In this document: piece after piece, positions 1 through 8,314 of the stretch
Layout: each line of letters starts with the position of its first letter
How positions within the stretch are numbered: the first letter of the stretch is position 1
Assembly: GCF_016862095.1 (NCBI RefSeq)
Contig: NZ_BOMH01000068.1
Coordinates: 1-64,000, forward strand
Source of the DNA: Actinoplanes cyaneus
Lineage (GTDB): Bacteria > Actinomycetota > Actinomycetes > Mycobacteriales > Micromonosporaceae
DNA: 64,000 nucleotides
Reading direction: 5' to 3'
Made by a program: the position numbers and the translations under genes
The notes under the pieces: model-generated
The model's database searches: none
What the model saw: the letters and a program-made list of their open reading frames with translations, nothing else
Told to the model about the DNA's origin: nothing

Positions 1-368
1 GGATGAAAATGGCCCAGTGAACGTTCCGGGAACGGGCAGAGGCTGGCCTCACGGCGCCGCATCTTGGCTGCCGTGGACCGGAGGAACCCGATGAAGGTGG
101 GAAGAAAGGCCGTGTTGTCGTATGTGGTCAACTACTTGCCGGCGGCCCGTAGATCGACGGTGCGCAGCTCTCCGGTGGCCGGACCAGGTGGCGGTGGCGG
201 TGGCGGTGGCCAGACCTTCCTCACCTCCACAGCGAATTTGGCTCGGTCACCGAATCGGCGCGGCATAGGAGCGCCAAGATAACAGCTCGCGAGGACGGGG
301 TCTTGCCTCGCCGGGTGAGCCGATGACACCACCGCTCGCCTGCGAGAGCCGAAGGTTGAATGTCGAGT
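1..368. other. intergenic region, no convincing gene
   Basis: No open frame here has a plausible start, ribosome site and family resemblance. It holds a short perfect inverted repeat at 22-34 (CGTTCC, one base, GGAACG), which could be a regulator site, and a GGTGGC tandem repeat at 187-210. The neighbouring gene at 369 ends toward this region, so part of it may be a 3' flank of the reductase operon. Confidence 0.5.
187..210. repeat. GGTGGC hexanucleotide tandem repeat (4 units)
   Basis: Four units of GGTGGC in a row. On either strand it produces poly-Gly or poly-Pro runs in spurious reading frames. It is a simple-sequence tract that could vary by slippage; no function is claimed. Confidence 0.8.
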
Positions 369-1187
369 TCAGGCGGCGGAACCGGTGCACAGGAACTCGC
401 GGGCCCCGCGCAGCCTGGTGGTCAGGCGCGACTGTGTCGCTTTCGCATTCAGCCGTACGGCGATCGCCCCCGGCAGCCCGCTGTCCGCGCGCAACGCTGT
501 GGGCAGGGCGTTCTCGTCCAGGCCGTCGCGACGGGCGATCAGGACGCCCAGTTCGTGGCGGCTCATCGCGTCCGGCCCCGCGACGTGGTGCACCCCGGGC
601 ACCCCGGCGAGCTCGAGAACGGCCGCTGCCAGGTCGGTGACGTGAACCGGGCAGCGGAGGTCGTCGGTGAACAGGGCACCTGTCCGCTTGCCGGTGGCGA
701 GGTCGCTGACGAGGCTCTCGGTGGGCGATTCGCCGGAAGCGACGATCAACGACGTACGGACAATGGCAGCGGCCGGGACCAGCCCGCGAACCGCGACCTC
801 GGCAGCGGCCTTGGCCGCGCCGTAGGGTGTGATCGGATCCGGCCTCGCCGACTCGTCGTATTCCGGTGCGCTCCCGGAGAAGATCGCGTCACTGGAGACG
901 TGCACCAGCAGCGCGTTCGTCTCCGCGGCTGCCGCGGCCACGTGCATGCCGCCGTCCGCGGTCGTCGCCCAGTCCGCCTGCTGGTAGGCCGCGTTGATGA
1001 TCACTTCCGGGCGCACGGCCGCGACCAGCGTGGCGACTTCGTCCCGGCGGCGGATGTCGACGCGCCGCCCACCCGGGCCGATCGGGTGGCTGTGGAAGGT
1101 CGCCGTTACCTCGTGACCGGTCCGCCGCGCCCGGCGGACGACCTCGCGGCCGAGCAGCCCGCTGCCGCCGACGACCAGAAGTCTCAC
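369..1187 (-). CDS. NAD(P)-dependent RmlD-like reductase/epimerase
   Basis: A 272-residue extended SDR protein resembling dTDP-4-dehydrorhamnose reductase (RmlD). The Rossmann motif GGSGLLG is at residues 7-13, and the active-site YxxxK (YGAAK) lies around residue 145 after an SSDAIFSG strand typical of RmlD (SSDxVF). RmlD enzymes reduce 4-keto sugar nucleotides in the cytoplasm, but no rhamnose genes adjoin it, so the substrate is open. Its ATG overlaps the stop of the upstream TetR gene by 4 bp, so the two are translationally coupled in one operon. Confidence 0.8.
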   Translation of the reverse strand: MRLLVVGGSGLLGREVVRRARRTGHEVTATFHSHPIGPGGRRVDIRRRDEVATLVAAVRPEVIINAAYQQADWATTADGGMHVAAAAAETNALLVHVSSDAIFSGSAPEYDESARPDPITPYGAAKAAAEVAVRGLVPAAAIVRTSLIVASGESPTESLVSDLATGKRTGALFTDDLRCPVHVTDLAAAVLELAGVPGVHHVAGPDAMSRHELGVLIARRDGLDENALPTALRADSGLPGAIAVRLNAKATQSRLTTRLRGAREFLCTGSAA

Positions 1188-1756
1188 CGCAGCACCGGCC
1201 GGATCAGTCGCAGCAGTTGGTCGCGCACCTGATCGGCGGGGCCGGGCGCGGCGCCGGTCATGCCCCAGGTGATCAGCGCGCCGTTGTAGGCGGCGTGGAC
1301 GGCACGCGGCAGGTCCGGGTCGACACGGTCGGCGTGGATCTCCCCGGCCGCGGCGGCGGACCGGAGGACGACGGCGATCGCGGCCTCGACGGCGGTCGCA
1401 TAGTCCCGCGCGACCTGCCGGAACTCCGGGATCGAGAGGTCCATCAGCAGGAACGCCAGGTGGTTGGCGAACTCCGCCGAGTCGCGCACGCTCGCGGCCA
1501 TCGCGGTGAACTCGTCGATCAGCGCCGCGACGCTCGGCGCGGCGGCCAGGCGGGCGGGGACGACCTCCGCCGAGTGCCGGGCCAGGGCCAGCAGCAGCTG
1601 ATCCTTCGAGCCGAACCGCTTCAGCAGCGCCGCGGCGGTCAGCCCGACCGCGGCGCCGATCTGTGCGAGGGTCACCCCGGCCGGGCCGGACGCGGCGACG
1701 GCGTTCGCGGTGGCGGCGAGGATCGCGCTGTCGGAGACGGTCCGGGGGCGTGCCAT
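1184..1756 (-). CDS. TetR family transcriptional regulator
   Basis: A 190-residue repressor. The N-terminal helix-turn-helix at about residues 10-55 includes GVTLAQIGAAVGLT and the TetR-typical LLKRFGSKDQLL, followed by a variable helical ligand-binding domain. The frame stays open upstream, but ATG 1756 is chosen because the HTH begins right after it and longer starts would cross the operator. It faces the SDR gene across 52 bp holding a near-perfect 26-bp palindrome, the expected TetR layout. It probably represses both itself with the downstream reductase and the divergent SDR gene. The ligand is unknown. Confidence 0.85.
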   Translation of the reverse strand: MARPRTVSDSAILAATANAVAASGPAGVTLAQIGAAVGLTAAALLKRFGSKDQLLLALARHSAEVVPARLAAAPSVAALIDEFTAMAASVRDSAEFANHLAFLLMDLSIPEFRQVARDYATAVEAAIAVVLRSAAAAGEIHADRVDPDLPRAVHAAYNGALITWGMTGAAPGPADQVRDQLLRLIRPVLR

Positions 1757-1780
1757 GGCAGCACGATACCGGGTCGACCG

Positions 1781-1806
1781 AGTTAGTGAATCGTGGTTAA
1801 CTAACT
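1781..1806. promoter_or_regulatory. palindromic operator between TetR and SDR genes
   Basis: AGTTAGTGAA, six bases, TTAACTAACT: two 10-bp arms with one mismatch, of which the outer 7 bp are perfect. It sits 25 bp from the TetR start and 2 bp from the SDR start, so a bound repressor would block both promoters. Arm length and spacing fit a TetR dimer. Assigning it to the adjacent TetR is inference from position. Confidence 0.75.
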
Positions 1807-1808
1807 CC

Positions 1809-2666
1809 GTGGAGAAGACACTGACAGGGAAGATCGCGCTGGTGGCCGGGGCGACCCGCGGTGCCGGGCGGGGGATCGCCGTCGAGCTGGGCGCGGCCGG
1901 CGCGGAGGTCTGGGTGACCGGGCGCAGCACCCGGGCGGCGCGCTCCGACATGGACCGGCCGGAGACGATCGAGGAGACCGCCGAGCTGGTGACCGCGGCG
2001 GGCGGGAAGGGCGTCGCGGTGGCCTGTGACCACAGCGACCCGGCACAGGTGGCAGCGCTGATCGACCGCCTCGACCGCCTCGACGTCCTGGTCAACGACA
2101 TCTGGGGCGGTGACCCGCTCAGCGAGTGGGGCACGCCGTTCTGGCAGCTCGACGTCGGCAAGTTCCGGGCGATGTGGGAGCGGGCCGTGCTCACCCACCT
2201 GATCACCAGCCAGCATGCGGTGCACCTGATGATCCGAGAACGGGCCGGCCTGATCGTCGAGGTGACCGACGGGGTGGGCCGGGACTATCGGGGGAATCTC
2301 GCCTACGACCTGACCAAGACCGCGGTCAACCGGCTCGCGCTGGCGCAGGCCGAGGAGCTGCGGGAGCACGGCATCACGGCGGTCGCGGTCACGCCGGGCT
2401 TCCTGCGCTCGGAGGCGATGCTGGACCTCTTCGGCGTCACCGAGGCCGACTGGCGCGACGGCGCCGCGAAGGACCCGCACTTCCTTGCCTCGGAGACGCC
2501 GCACTTCGTCGGCCGCGCGATCGCCGCGCTGGCCGCCGACCCGTCCGTCGCCGAGCGGACCGGTCAGGTGCTTACCTCCTGGGACCTGGCCGAGGAGTAC
2601 GGCATCGACGACGTCGACGGCCGCCGGCCGCACTGGGGCCGGCACTTCGCGTCAGTGCAGGTATAG
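1809..2666 (+). CDS. SDR family oxidoreductase
   Basis: A 285-residue short-chain dehydrogenase/reductase. The cofactor motif is GATRGAGRG near the N-terminus (TGxxxGxG type), the structural motif is VNDIWGG where NNAG is usual, and the active site is YDLTK (YxxxK). The catalytic Ser strand reads VEVTDG, so the usual Ser appears to be Asp or Thr. GTG 1809 is chosen because it lies just after the operator and starts at the Rossmann fold. Probably controlled by the divergent TetR; the substrate is unknown. Confidence 0.85.
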   Translation: MEKTLTGKIALVAGATRGAGRGIAVELGAAGAEVWVTGRSTRAARSDMDRPETIEETAELVTAAGGKGVAVACDHSDPAQVAALIDRLDRLDVLVNDIWGGDPLSEWGTPFWQLDVGKFRAMWERAVLTHLITSQHAVHLMIRERAGLIVEVTDGVGRDYRGNLAYDLTKTAVNRLALAQAEELREHGITAVAVTPGFLRSEAMLDLFGVTEADWRDGAAKDPHFLASETPHFVGRAIAALAADPSVAERTGQVLTSWDLAEEYGIDDVDGRRPHWGRHFASVQV

Positions 2667-2690
2667 GGCCGCGACGCGGCCAAGGTCCCA

Positions 2691-2740
2691 GCTGGCTCCC
2701 ACGATGGTTTCCGGCCGTGATCACCACCGTGAGCGCCAGC
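2691..2740. repeat. REP-like hairpin, copy 1 (imperfect)
   Basis: Left arm 2691-2708 and right arm 2723-2740 are complementary at 15 of 18 positions. The right arm contains GTGAGCGCCAGC, the core shared with copies at 24345, 40107 and 46769. It lies just after the SDR stop and before a separate strong terminator. This is the most decayed pairing of the family apart from the 40107 copy. Confidence 0.65.
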
Positions 2741-2794
2741 CGGGGCGGTGCGCCGCGCGGTGCTGCTTGAGCCGGTGCACGCTCGCGCTGGTTG

Positions 2795-2824
2795 CCGATG
2801 GCCCGCCGGGTGGCGGGCCATCGG
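2795..2824. terminator. strong bidirectional hairpin terminator
   Basis: A perfect 13-bp stem (CCGATGGCCCGCC and complement) with a 4-nt GGGT loop between convergent genes (SDR ending 2666, PEBP ending 2835). It has no T-run, as is usual for actinobacterial terminators. It can serve both strands. Confidence 0.8.
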
Positions 2825-2834
2825 GCGGCGTCGG

Positions 2835-3371
2835 TCAGGCGGCCGGGATCTCGCCGGTGGCGACGATGGTGGCGCGGGCGAGGGTCTGGTTGTGGATGGT
2901 GAAGCCCAGCACCGCGGGCGTCGCGTCCGGCCCGACGCCGGCCTTGTCGGTGCTCAGGGCGTGCACGGTGATGAAGTAGCGGTGCCGGCCGTGCCCGGCG
3001 GGCGGGGCGGCGCCGATGAAGCGGGCCTGGCCGGCGTCGTTGCGCAGCTGGTAGGCGCCGTCCGGCAGGGCGGAGCCGGTGTCGTCGCCGGCGCCCTCGG
3101 GCAGGGAGGTGACGTCGGCCGGGATGTCCGCGACGGCCCAGTGCCAGAAGCCGGACTGGGTCGGCGCGTCCGGGTCGTAGACGGTGACGACGTAGCTCTT
3201 GGTGCCCTCCGGCGCGCCGGACCAGGAGAGCTGCGGCGAGACGTCCTCACCGCCGGGGACGCCGAACGCCCCCGAATACTGCGCCTTTGCCCACGCGGCG
3301 CCGTCGGCGACGGTGCTGCTGGTGACCGTGAAGGTGCCCGTCTCGGGATGACGGGCGAACGGGTCGTTCAT
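2835..3371 (-). CDS. YbhB/YbcL family PEBP-like protein
   Basis: A 178-residue phosphatidylethanolamine-binding (Raf kinase inhibitor-like) protein. The family signatures are GGEDVSPQLSWSGAPEGT near residue 42, the ligand-pocket DPDAPT and FWHWAVADIP, and a C-terminal HRYFITVHAL strand. Bacterial members bind small anions or lipids in the cytoplasm, and their physiological role is poorly defined. ATG 3371 is chosen because the fold begins there. It is divergent from a GntR regulator, which may control it. Confidence 0.85.
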   Translation of the reverse strand: MNDPFARHPETGTFTVTSSTVADGAAWAKAQYSGAFGVPGGEDVSPQLSWSGAPEGTKSYVVTVYDPDAPTQSGFWHWAVADIPADVTSLPEGAGDDTGSALPDGAYQLRNDAGQARFIGAAPPAGHGRHRYFITVHALSTDKAGVGPDATPAVLGFTIHNQTLARATIVATGEIPAA

Positions 3372-3418
3372 GCGCTTGTCCTTCCAGGAACAATCTGACG
3401 TGATCGACCATAGCACCA

Positions 3419-3430
3419 ATAATCGATTAT
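3419..3430. promoter_or_regulatory. 12-bp perfect palindrome ATAATCGATTAT
   Basis: An AT-rich perfect palindrome in otherwise GC-rich DNA, between the divergent PEBP (start 3371) and GntR (start 3456) genes. It could be the GntR operator or a promoter element; position is the only evidence. Confidence 0.45.
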
Positions 3431-3455
3431 CCAACAAATGGTCTACGATGCGTGC

Positions 3456-4076
3456 ATGAAGCAGATGCTCTCGGAACGGGTCTACACCACGATCCGGGAC
3501 GAGATCCTGTCCGGTGGCTTTGCCCCCGGGGCCGCGCTCAAACCCCAGGAGCTCGCCGGGGCGTACGGGGTGAGTCTCGCCGTCGTCCGCGAAGCCCTCG
3601 TGCGGCTGGTCGGCGACGGGCTCGCCGATCGGCTCACCAACCGTGGATTCGCCGTCCCCACCCCGTCCGACCAGCGGTGGCAGGATCTCGCGGAGGCGCG
3701 CGCCACGTTCGAGCCGGCGGTGCTGCGCCTCTCCGTCCAGCGCGGCGACCTGGAGTGGGAGTCACGGGTGCGGGCGGCGCACCACCGGCTCGCGCGGACC
3801 CCGGCGTACGAGAAAGGCGCCTGGAGCATCGCCCACCGGGAGTTCCACCGGGCTCTGCTGGACGGCTGCGGCAACGCCGTCATGCTCGAGACGTTCGACC
3901 GGTTGTGGGTCGCGAGCGAGCTGGTCCGGGTCTGGGCGACTGACCTCGCGCCCCCGCGCGACCACGCCGGTGAGCACCGCGCGCTGGAGGAGGCGGCGCT
4001 GGCCGGGGAGGTCGACCGGGCGGCGGAGCTGCTGGCGGCGCACGTGTCCTTGACCGCCGCCGGCCTGCGCGGATGA
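3456..4076 (+). CDS. GntR family regulator, FadR/FCD subfamily
   Basis: A 206-residue regulator. A winged HTH occupies about residues 5-70 (LSERVYTTIRDEILSGGFAPG, then VSLAVVREALVRL), followed by an all-helical FCD domain that in this family binds organic acids through a metal site. Candidate ligands include the conserved REFHRALLDGCGN stretch and the final HRALEEAALAG helix. ATG 3456 is chosen over upstream frame codons because the HTH follows directly. It is likely autoregulated through the upstream palindrome and may control the divergent PEBP gene. The effector is unknown. Confidence 0.85.
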   Translation: MKQMLSERVYTTIRDEILSGGFAPGAALKPQELAGAYGVSLAVVREALVRLVGDGLADRLTNRGFAVPTPSDQRWQDLAEARATFEPAVLRLSVQRGDLEWESRVRAAHHRLARTPAYEKGAWSIAHREFHRALLDGCGNAVMLETFDRLWVASELVRVWATDLAPPRDHAGEHRALEEAALAGEVDRAAELLAAHVSLTAAGLRG

Positions 4077-4088
4077 CGGGCGGCTAGA

Positions 4089-5030
4089 GTGCCGGGGGTG
4101 CGGGTGGTGGTGACGGGCGCGGCCGGTTTCATCGGCAGCCATCTCGTGCTCGCGCTGGCCGGGGCCGGGCACGACGTGCTGGCGGTCGACGCCCCGGGGC
4201 GCAACGCCTCCGAGGCGGCCGCGGCGGAGAACCGGGCCGTGCTGTCCCGCGCCGGCGTCACCGTGACCGAATGTGATCTGGTCACCGACGATCTCGTCCC
4301 GCTCGCGGAGGCGGACGTGGTGCTGCACCTCGCGGGGCGTCCGGGGGTGCGCGCCTCGTGGGGGCCGGGCGAGGCGCTGACGTACCGGGAGAACGTGACA
4401 GCGACCGGGAGGCTGCTCACGGCATGCGCCCGGCGGCGGCCGCGATTCGTGCTGGCGTCCAGCTCCTCGGTGTACGGCGAGGCGGCCCACCCGTCGGGCG
4501 AGGACGACCGGCTGGAGCCGCGAAGTCCGTACGCCGGCTCGAAGGCCGAGGCGGAACGACTGGTCCACCGAGCCGCCGCCGAGGGGATGCCGGCCGTGGT
4601 TCTGCGGTACTTCTCCGTGTACGGGCCGAGGCAGCGACCGGACATGGCGTTCCACCGCTTCATCGAGGCCGCGCTGGCCGGCTCGCCCGCCCCGCTCTAC
4701 GGCGACGGCGGCCAGCGGCGCTCGTTCACGTTTGTCGGCGACGTGGTGGACGCGACGATCCGCGCCGCGCGGCTGCCGCTGCCAGCGGGCACGGTCCTGA
4801 ACGTCGGCCACCCGCGGACCGTCAGCCTGCACGAGGCGCTCGACCGGATCGGATCACTGCTCGGCACCCCGTCGCCGACCGTGCCGAAGGACGCCGCGCC
4901 CGGTGACGTCGCGTGCACCTGGGCCGGCACCGGCCGGGCTCGCGAGCTGCTCGGCTGGACCGCGAGGACCGGCCTGGACGACGGGCTGGCACGGCAGATC
5001 GCCTGGCATCGGGAGCGTGTGCGTGTCTGA
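4089..5030 (+). CDS. NAD-dependent sugar-nucleotide epimerase/dehydratase
   Basis: A 313-residue extended SDR of the GalE/UDP-glucuronate epimerase type. TGAAGFIGSH is at residues 9-18, LHLAGRPGVRASW follows the second strand, SSSSVYG is the Ser/Thr active-site strand, and YAGSK is YxxxK. RYFSVYGPRQRPDMAF is typical of the substrate-binding region of such epimerases. It probably makes a nucleotide-sugar donor for the glycosyltransferases that follow. The GTG start overlaps nothing and lies 12 bp after the GntR gene. First gene of a six-gene coupled set. Confidence 0.85.
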   Translation: MPGVRVVVTGAAGFIGSHLVLALAGAGHDVLAVDAPGRNASEAAAAENRAVLSRAGVTVTECDLVTDDLVPLAEADVVLHLAGRPGVRASWGPGEALTYRENVTATGRLLTACARRRPRFVLASSSSVYGEAAHPSGEDDRLEPRSPYAGSKAEAERLVHRAAAEGMPAVVLRYFSVYGPRQRPDMAFHRFIEAALAGSPAPLYGDGGQRRSFTFVGDVVDATIRAARLPLPAGTVLNVGHPRTVSLHEALDRIGSLLGTPSPTVPKDAAPGDVACTWAGTGRARELLGWTARTGLDDGLARQIAWHRERVRV

Positions 5031-6156
5031 GGGGCATCGCGCGGCGTACGTCGCGTTCGACCGTTTCCCGTCCGCCAAGGGCTCGGCAGTGCACATCAGG
5101 CACATGGCCGCCGAGCTGTTCGAGCGTCACGGCGGTGGGCTGCTGTGCGTCCTCGGCGGTGGCGACCTGCCCGCGTACCAGCGCGAGGGCGACGTGGAGA
5201 TCGTCCGGTTCACCGACGTGGTGCCGAACCTGCTCGACCGGGCGCAGGCGTTCACGGCGTGGGTCGCCGAGCAGCTCGCGCCCCATCGGGACACTCTCGA
5301 GCTGTGCCACGTGCGCGATCCGTGGAGCGCCCTGCCGGTGACCGGCCCGATGGTCTACGAGGCGAACGGGCTGCCGTCGGTCGAGCTGCCGTACGCGTGG
5401 CCGATGGTCGCGCCCAGCACGCTGGACAAGATCCGCGAGCTGGAACAGGACTGCCTGCGGCGGGCCGCGGCGGTGGTCGTCCCGTCGTCAGTGATCGGAA
5501 AGGCCGTGATCGATCGCGGCGCGGCGCCGGACCGCGTCCATCTGATCCCCAACGGGGCGGACCCGGTGCCGGCGAGCCTGCCGCGACCGGAGGCGGCGCC
5601 CGGCCGCTATCTGATCTACGTCGGCGCGCTGCAGCCGTGGCAAGGCGTCGACGTGCTGCTCCGGGCGTTCGCGCGCCTCGCCGACCTGACCGATCTGCAC
5701 CTGGTCGTGTGCTCGTCGGTGTCGCCGAACCGGGCCCGGCCGCTGCGCCGGCTCGCCGAGCGGCTCGGCCTCGGCGACCGGGTGCGGTGGCAGTACACGC
5801 TGCCGCACGAGCAGGTCGCCGCGTGGCTGGCGCACGCCGAGCTCTCGGTGGCGCCGCTGACCGCCGGCCCGCGTAACCTGGAGCAGGGCTGCAACCCGAT
5901 CAAGGTCTGGGAGTCGATGGCCGCTGGGACCCCGGTCGTCGCCTCCGACCTGCCGGTGATCCGGGAGGTGCTCGGCGACGACGGCCGCTTCGTGCCGCCG
6001 GACCGCCCCGCAGAGCTGGCCCGCGCCATCCGCGTGATGCTGGAATACCCGGACGTGACGCACGAGTTCGCGGGCCGCGCCCGGCGGCGCGTGCTCACCT
6101 GGTCCGACGTCCGCCATCGGTTGGCGGCCGTTTATGACCAGGTAGAGAGCCGCTGA
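5023..6156 (+). CDS. GT4-like glycosyltransferase
   Basis: A 377-residue GT-B glycosyltransferase. The N-terminal half starts RAAYVAFDRFPSAKGSAVHI. The C-terminal donor domain has YVGALQPWQGVDVLLRAF (GT4 signature strand) and NPIKVWESMAAGTPVVASDL (E-x7-E region). It likely transfers a sugar from a nucleotide donor on the cytoplasmic face. GTG 5023 overlaps the epimerase stop by 8 bp; GTG 5017 is an alternative. Translational coupling to the epimerase supports a shared pathway. Confidence 0.85.
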   Translation: MSEGHRAAYVAFDRFPSAKGSAVHIRHMAAELFERHGGGLLCVLGGGDLPAYQREGDVEIVRFTDVVPNLLDRAQAFTAWVAEQLAPHRDTLELCHVRDPWSALPVTGPMVYEANGLPSVELPYAWPMVAPSTLDKIRELEQDCLRRAAAVVVPSSVIGKAVIDRGAAPDRVHLIPNGADPVPASLPRPEAAPGRYLIYVGALQPWQGVDVLLRAFARLADLTDLHLVVCSSVSPNRARPLRRLAERLGLGDRVRWQYTLPHEQVAAWLAHAELSVAPLTAGPRNLEQGCNPIKVWESMAAGTPVVASDLPVIREVLGDDGRFVPPDRPAELARAIRVMLEYPDVTHEFAGRARRRVLTWSDVRHRLAAVYDQVESR

Positions 6157-6168
6157 TACGGTCCGATC

Positions 6169-6891
6169 ATGTTCTGGCGCGAGCAGAAGGCCGCCCTCGC
6201 GGGGTTCCACCCGCTGCACCAGGCGCTGGTGCACGAGCGGGGGTTCGCCGCGACGCAACCGGCGGCGGGCTGGGCCGCGCTGGTCGACAGCCTGTACCGG
6301 CATGCCGGCCTGGTCAAACGGCGCAAATGGGCGCTGCCGGCCCGCACCCTCGACGTCGTCGTGCCACTGATCATCGAGCTCTGCTCCGACCTCGGCCCGA
6401 AAGGCACCCTCACGGTCACCGCTGACCTGCGCGGCCGCGACGTCCCCGGCAAGACCGGGCCGGAACGTCAGCTGGCGGTCCGCCCGCCGATCAAGTCGGC
6501 GACCGAGGCCTGGGCCGTCGACCCGTGGCTGCGGCTGCGCGGCGAGCTGCGCGACGGCAGCATCCTGGAGATCCTCGTCGTCGACCGGGAACGCAAGCGC
6601 AGCATCCGCAAGCGCAACCCGCGCGGCAAGATCAAGTGGAAGCGTAAGAGCAAGCTGGTGCAGACCATCAAGGTGCGCCGCCGCCTGCCGGCCGGGGTCG
6701 TGAGCCAAGTGCCCGCGACGCCGCCCCCGCCGTGGATCGGGACGTTCGTGCGCGAGGGCGAGCGCTGCAGCGTCCTGGCCGCCGCCAAGCTGACCCGGAT
6801 GCCGCAGAGCGGGCAGGAACAGGTCGACCGCATCCTGTCAGTGGCCACCGAACCGTTCCGCTGGACGGCCCAGAACCGGGGGATCGCATGA
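6169..6891 (+). CDS. uncharacterised protein with basic central stretch
   Basis: A 240-residue protein I do not recognise. It has no signal peptide or membrane segment. A Lys/Arg-rich stretch at about residues 143-175 (RERKRSIRKRNPRGKIKWKR and on) could bind nucleic acid or a phosphate-rich surface. It starts 12 bp after the GT4 gene, and its stop overlaps the next ATG by 4 bp, so it is expressed with the glycosyltransferases. Earlier sections are compact and alpha/beta-like (LDVVVPLIIELCSDLG). Confidence 0.7.
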   Translation: MFWREQKAALAGFHPLHQALVHERGFAATQPAAGWAALVDSLYRHAGLVKRRKWALPARTLDVVVPLIIELCSDLGPKGTLTVTADLRGRDVPGKTGPERQLAVRPPIKSATEAWAVDPWLRLRGELRDGSILEILVVDRERKRSIRKRNPRGKIKWKRKSKLVQTIKVRRRLPAGVVSQVPATPPPPWIGTFVREGERCSVLAAAKLTRMPQSGQEQVDRILSVATEPFRWTAQNRGIA

Positions 6892-7226
6892 CGCCCTGCA
6901 CTGTCACGACCGGGTTCTTCACCCTCGGCAAATGCGGGGTGATGGCGGTCGCGGGCTGCCCCGCCTGCGGGCGCGCGCTCTGCGCGAACCACGTCACCGA
7001 GGGCGGCCTGTGCCCGGAGTGCGCCGCCGCCCGCAACCAGGTCGGCCATCCCGCCGCGGCGGCCGCGTACCGGCGGCGGGCGCACCGGCACCGGACCGCC
7101 CAGGAGTACTCCGACGCGGGGTGGTACGTGGGGTTCGACTCGTACGACCGGGCGGCCTTCGACCCGGGCGCCGGCGCGGACCAGGACTACCTCGACGACG
7201 GCGCCGACGCGCTGGTGGACAGTTGA
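6888..7226 (+). CDS. small Cys-rich putative zinc-binding protein
   Basis: A 112-residue protein. The N-terminal 50 residues contain CPACGRALCANH and CPEC, a spacing (C-x2-C, C-x2-H, C-x2-C) that fits a B-box or zinc-ribbon fold. The C-terminal half is acidic (DQDYLDDGADALVDS). Its ATG overlaps the stop of the previous gene, and its own stop overlaps the TTG start of the next glycosyltransferase. Function unknown; perhaps an adaptor for the basic protein encoded just upstream, though that is a guess. Confidence 0.7.
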   Translation: MTPCTVTTGFFTLGKCGVMAVAGCPACGRALCANHVTEGGLCPECAAARNQVGHPAAAAAYRRRAHRHRTAQEYSDAGWYVGFDSYDRAAFDPGAGADQDYLDDGADALVDS

Positions 7227-8314
7227 CCCGGCTGCTCTGGATCACCGAGAACTATCCGCCCAGCCCGGGCGGGATGGCCACCTCGTGCGACCGGATCGTC
7301 AGCGGTCTGCGGGCCGCCGGGGTCGCGGTCGACGTGGTGCACCTGAGCCGGCGGTCGGTGGCGCGGCAGGCCCACGGGGTCCGGACGGTCCCGCTGGGGG
7401 AGGATCCCGAGCACGCGCTGCGCACGTTGTGGCTGTCGCTGTCGGCCACGATCGCTGGTTACACGCACGTCGTGGCGTTCGGCGGGACTTATCCGCTGCT
7501 GTCCGCGCCCGTCTACGCGGCGTGGGCCGGGCTGCCCCTGGTCACCCTCCTGCGCGGGAACGACTTCGACACCGGGATGTTCTCGCTGCGGCGCCAGCCC
7601 GTGGTCCTCGAAGCGCTGCGCGCCTCCGCCCACGTGTGCGTCGTCGCCGGCTCGATGGCCGCGCAGGTCTCCGCGCTCGCACCCGGGGTGCCGGTCAGCT
7701 GGGTCGCCAACAGCATCGACACCGGCGACTGGCAGATCCTGCCGTCGGAACGGGACCGGGCGGCGGCCTGGCGTGCGGGGCTCGGGCGGCGGACCCTCGG
7801 GCTGATCGGGCAACTGAAGAACAAGAAGGGGGTACGCCTGCTGCTCGACGCCCTCGTCGCCGGCGGTCACGCCGAGCGCTTCCACGTCGTGCTCGCGGGC
7901 GAGGTGGAACCCGGCATCGAGGAGTGGCTCTCCGCGCACCCGTCGGTCGCGTACACGGCGCTGCCGTTCCAGGACCGATACCAACTGCTTTCCGTGTACG
8001 CGGGGTGTGACGTGGTCGCCCTGCCCTCGTTCTACGACGGACTCCCCAACGTGGCGCTGGAAGCGGCCGCGCTCGGCATCCCGCTGCTCACCTCCGACGC
8101 CGGCGGTCTCGCCGACCTGGTCGACGAGCAGATCGGTTTCCGGTTCCCGGCCGGCGACCCGCACGGCTGCCGGGCGGCGGTGCACCGGGCCGCGCTGGCC
8201 TCGGACGACGAGCTCGCGGCACTGGGGGCAGCCGGCGCCCGGCGGGTCCGGGAACGGTTCGACCCGGCCGGCGAGACCGAGGGCTACCTGAAGGTGCTGG
8301 CCGCGACGCGGTGA
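7223..8314 (+). CDS. GT4 family glycosyltransferase
   Basis: A 363-residue GT-B enzyme. The N-terminus TRLLWITENYPPSPGGMA is typical of GT4 acceptor domains (the PPxxGG motif). The donor domain has LIGQLKNKKGVRLLLDAL and LPSFYDGLPNVALEAAALGI, matching the E-x7-E motif. TTG 7223 is taken as the start because the conserved N-terminus begins there and it overlaps the previous stop (TTGA). The frame continues open upstream but would overlap the Cys-rich gene completely. Confidence 0.85.
   Translation: MTRLLWITENYPPSPGGMATSCDRIVSGLRAAGVAVDVVHLSRRSVARQAHGVRTVPLGEDPEHALRTLWLSLSATIAGYTHVVAFGGTYPLLSAPVYAAWAGLPLVTLLRGNDFDTGMFSLRRQPVVLEALRASAHVCVVAGSMAAQVSALAPGVPVSWVANSIDTGDWQILPSERDRAAAWRAGLGRRTLGLIGQLKNKKGVRLLLDALVAGGHAERFHVVLAGEVEPGIEEWLSAHPSVAYTALPFQDRYQLLSVYAGCDVVALPSFYDGLPNVALEAAALGIPLLTSDAGGLADLVDEQIGFRFPAGDPHGCRAAVHRAALASDDELAALGAAGARRVRERFDPAGETEGYLKVLAATR

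Noticed and set aside
64..332. Open frames on both strands over the GGTGGC repeat
   Set aside because: They encode poly-Gly or poly-Pro runs from a simple repeat, have no family resemblance and no good ribosome sites.
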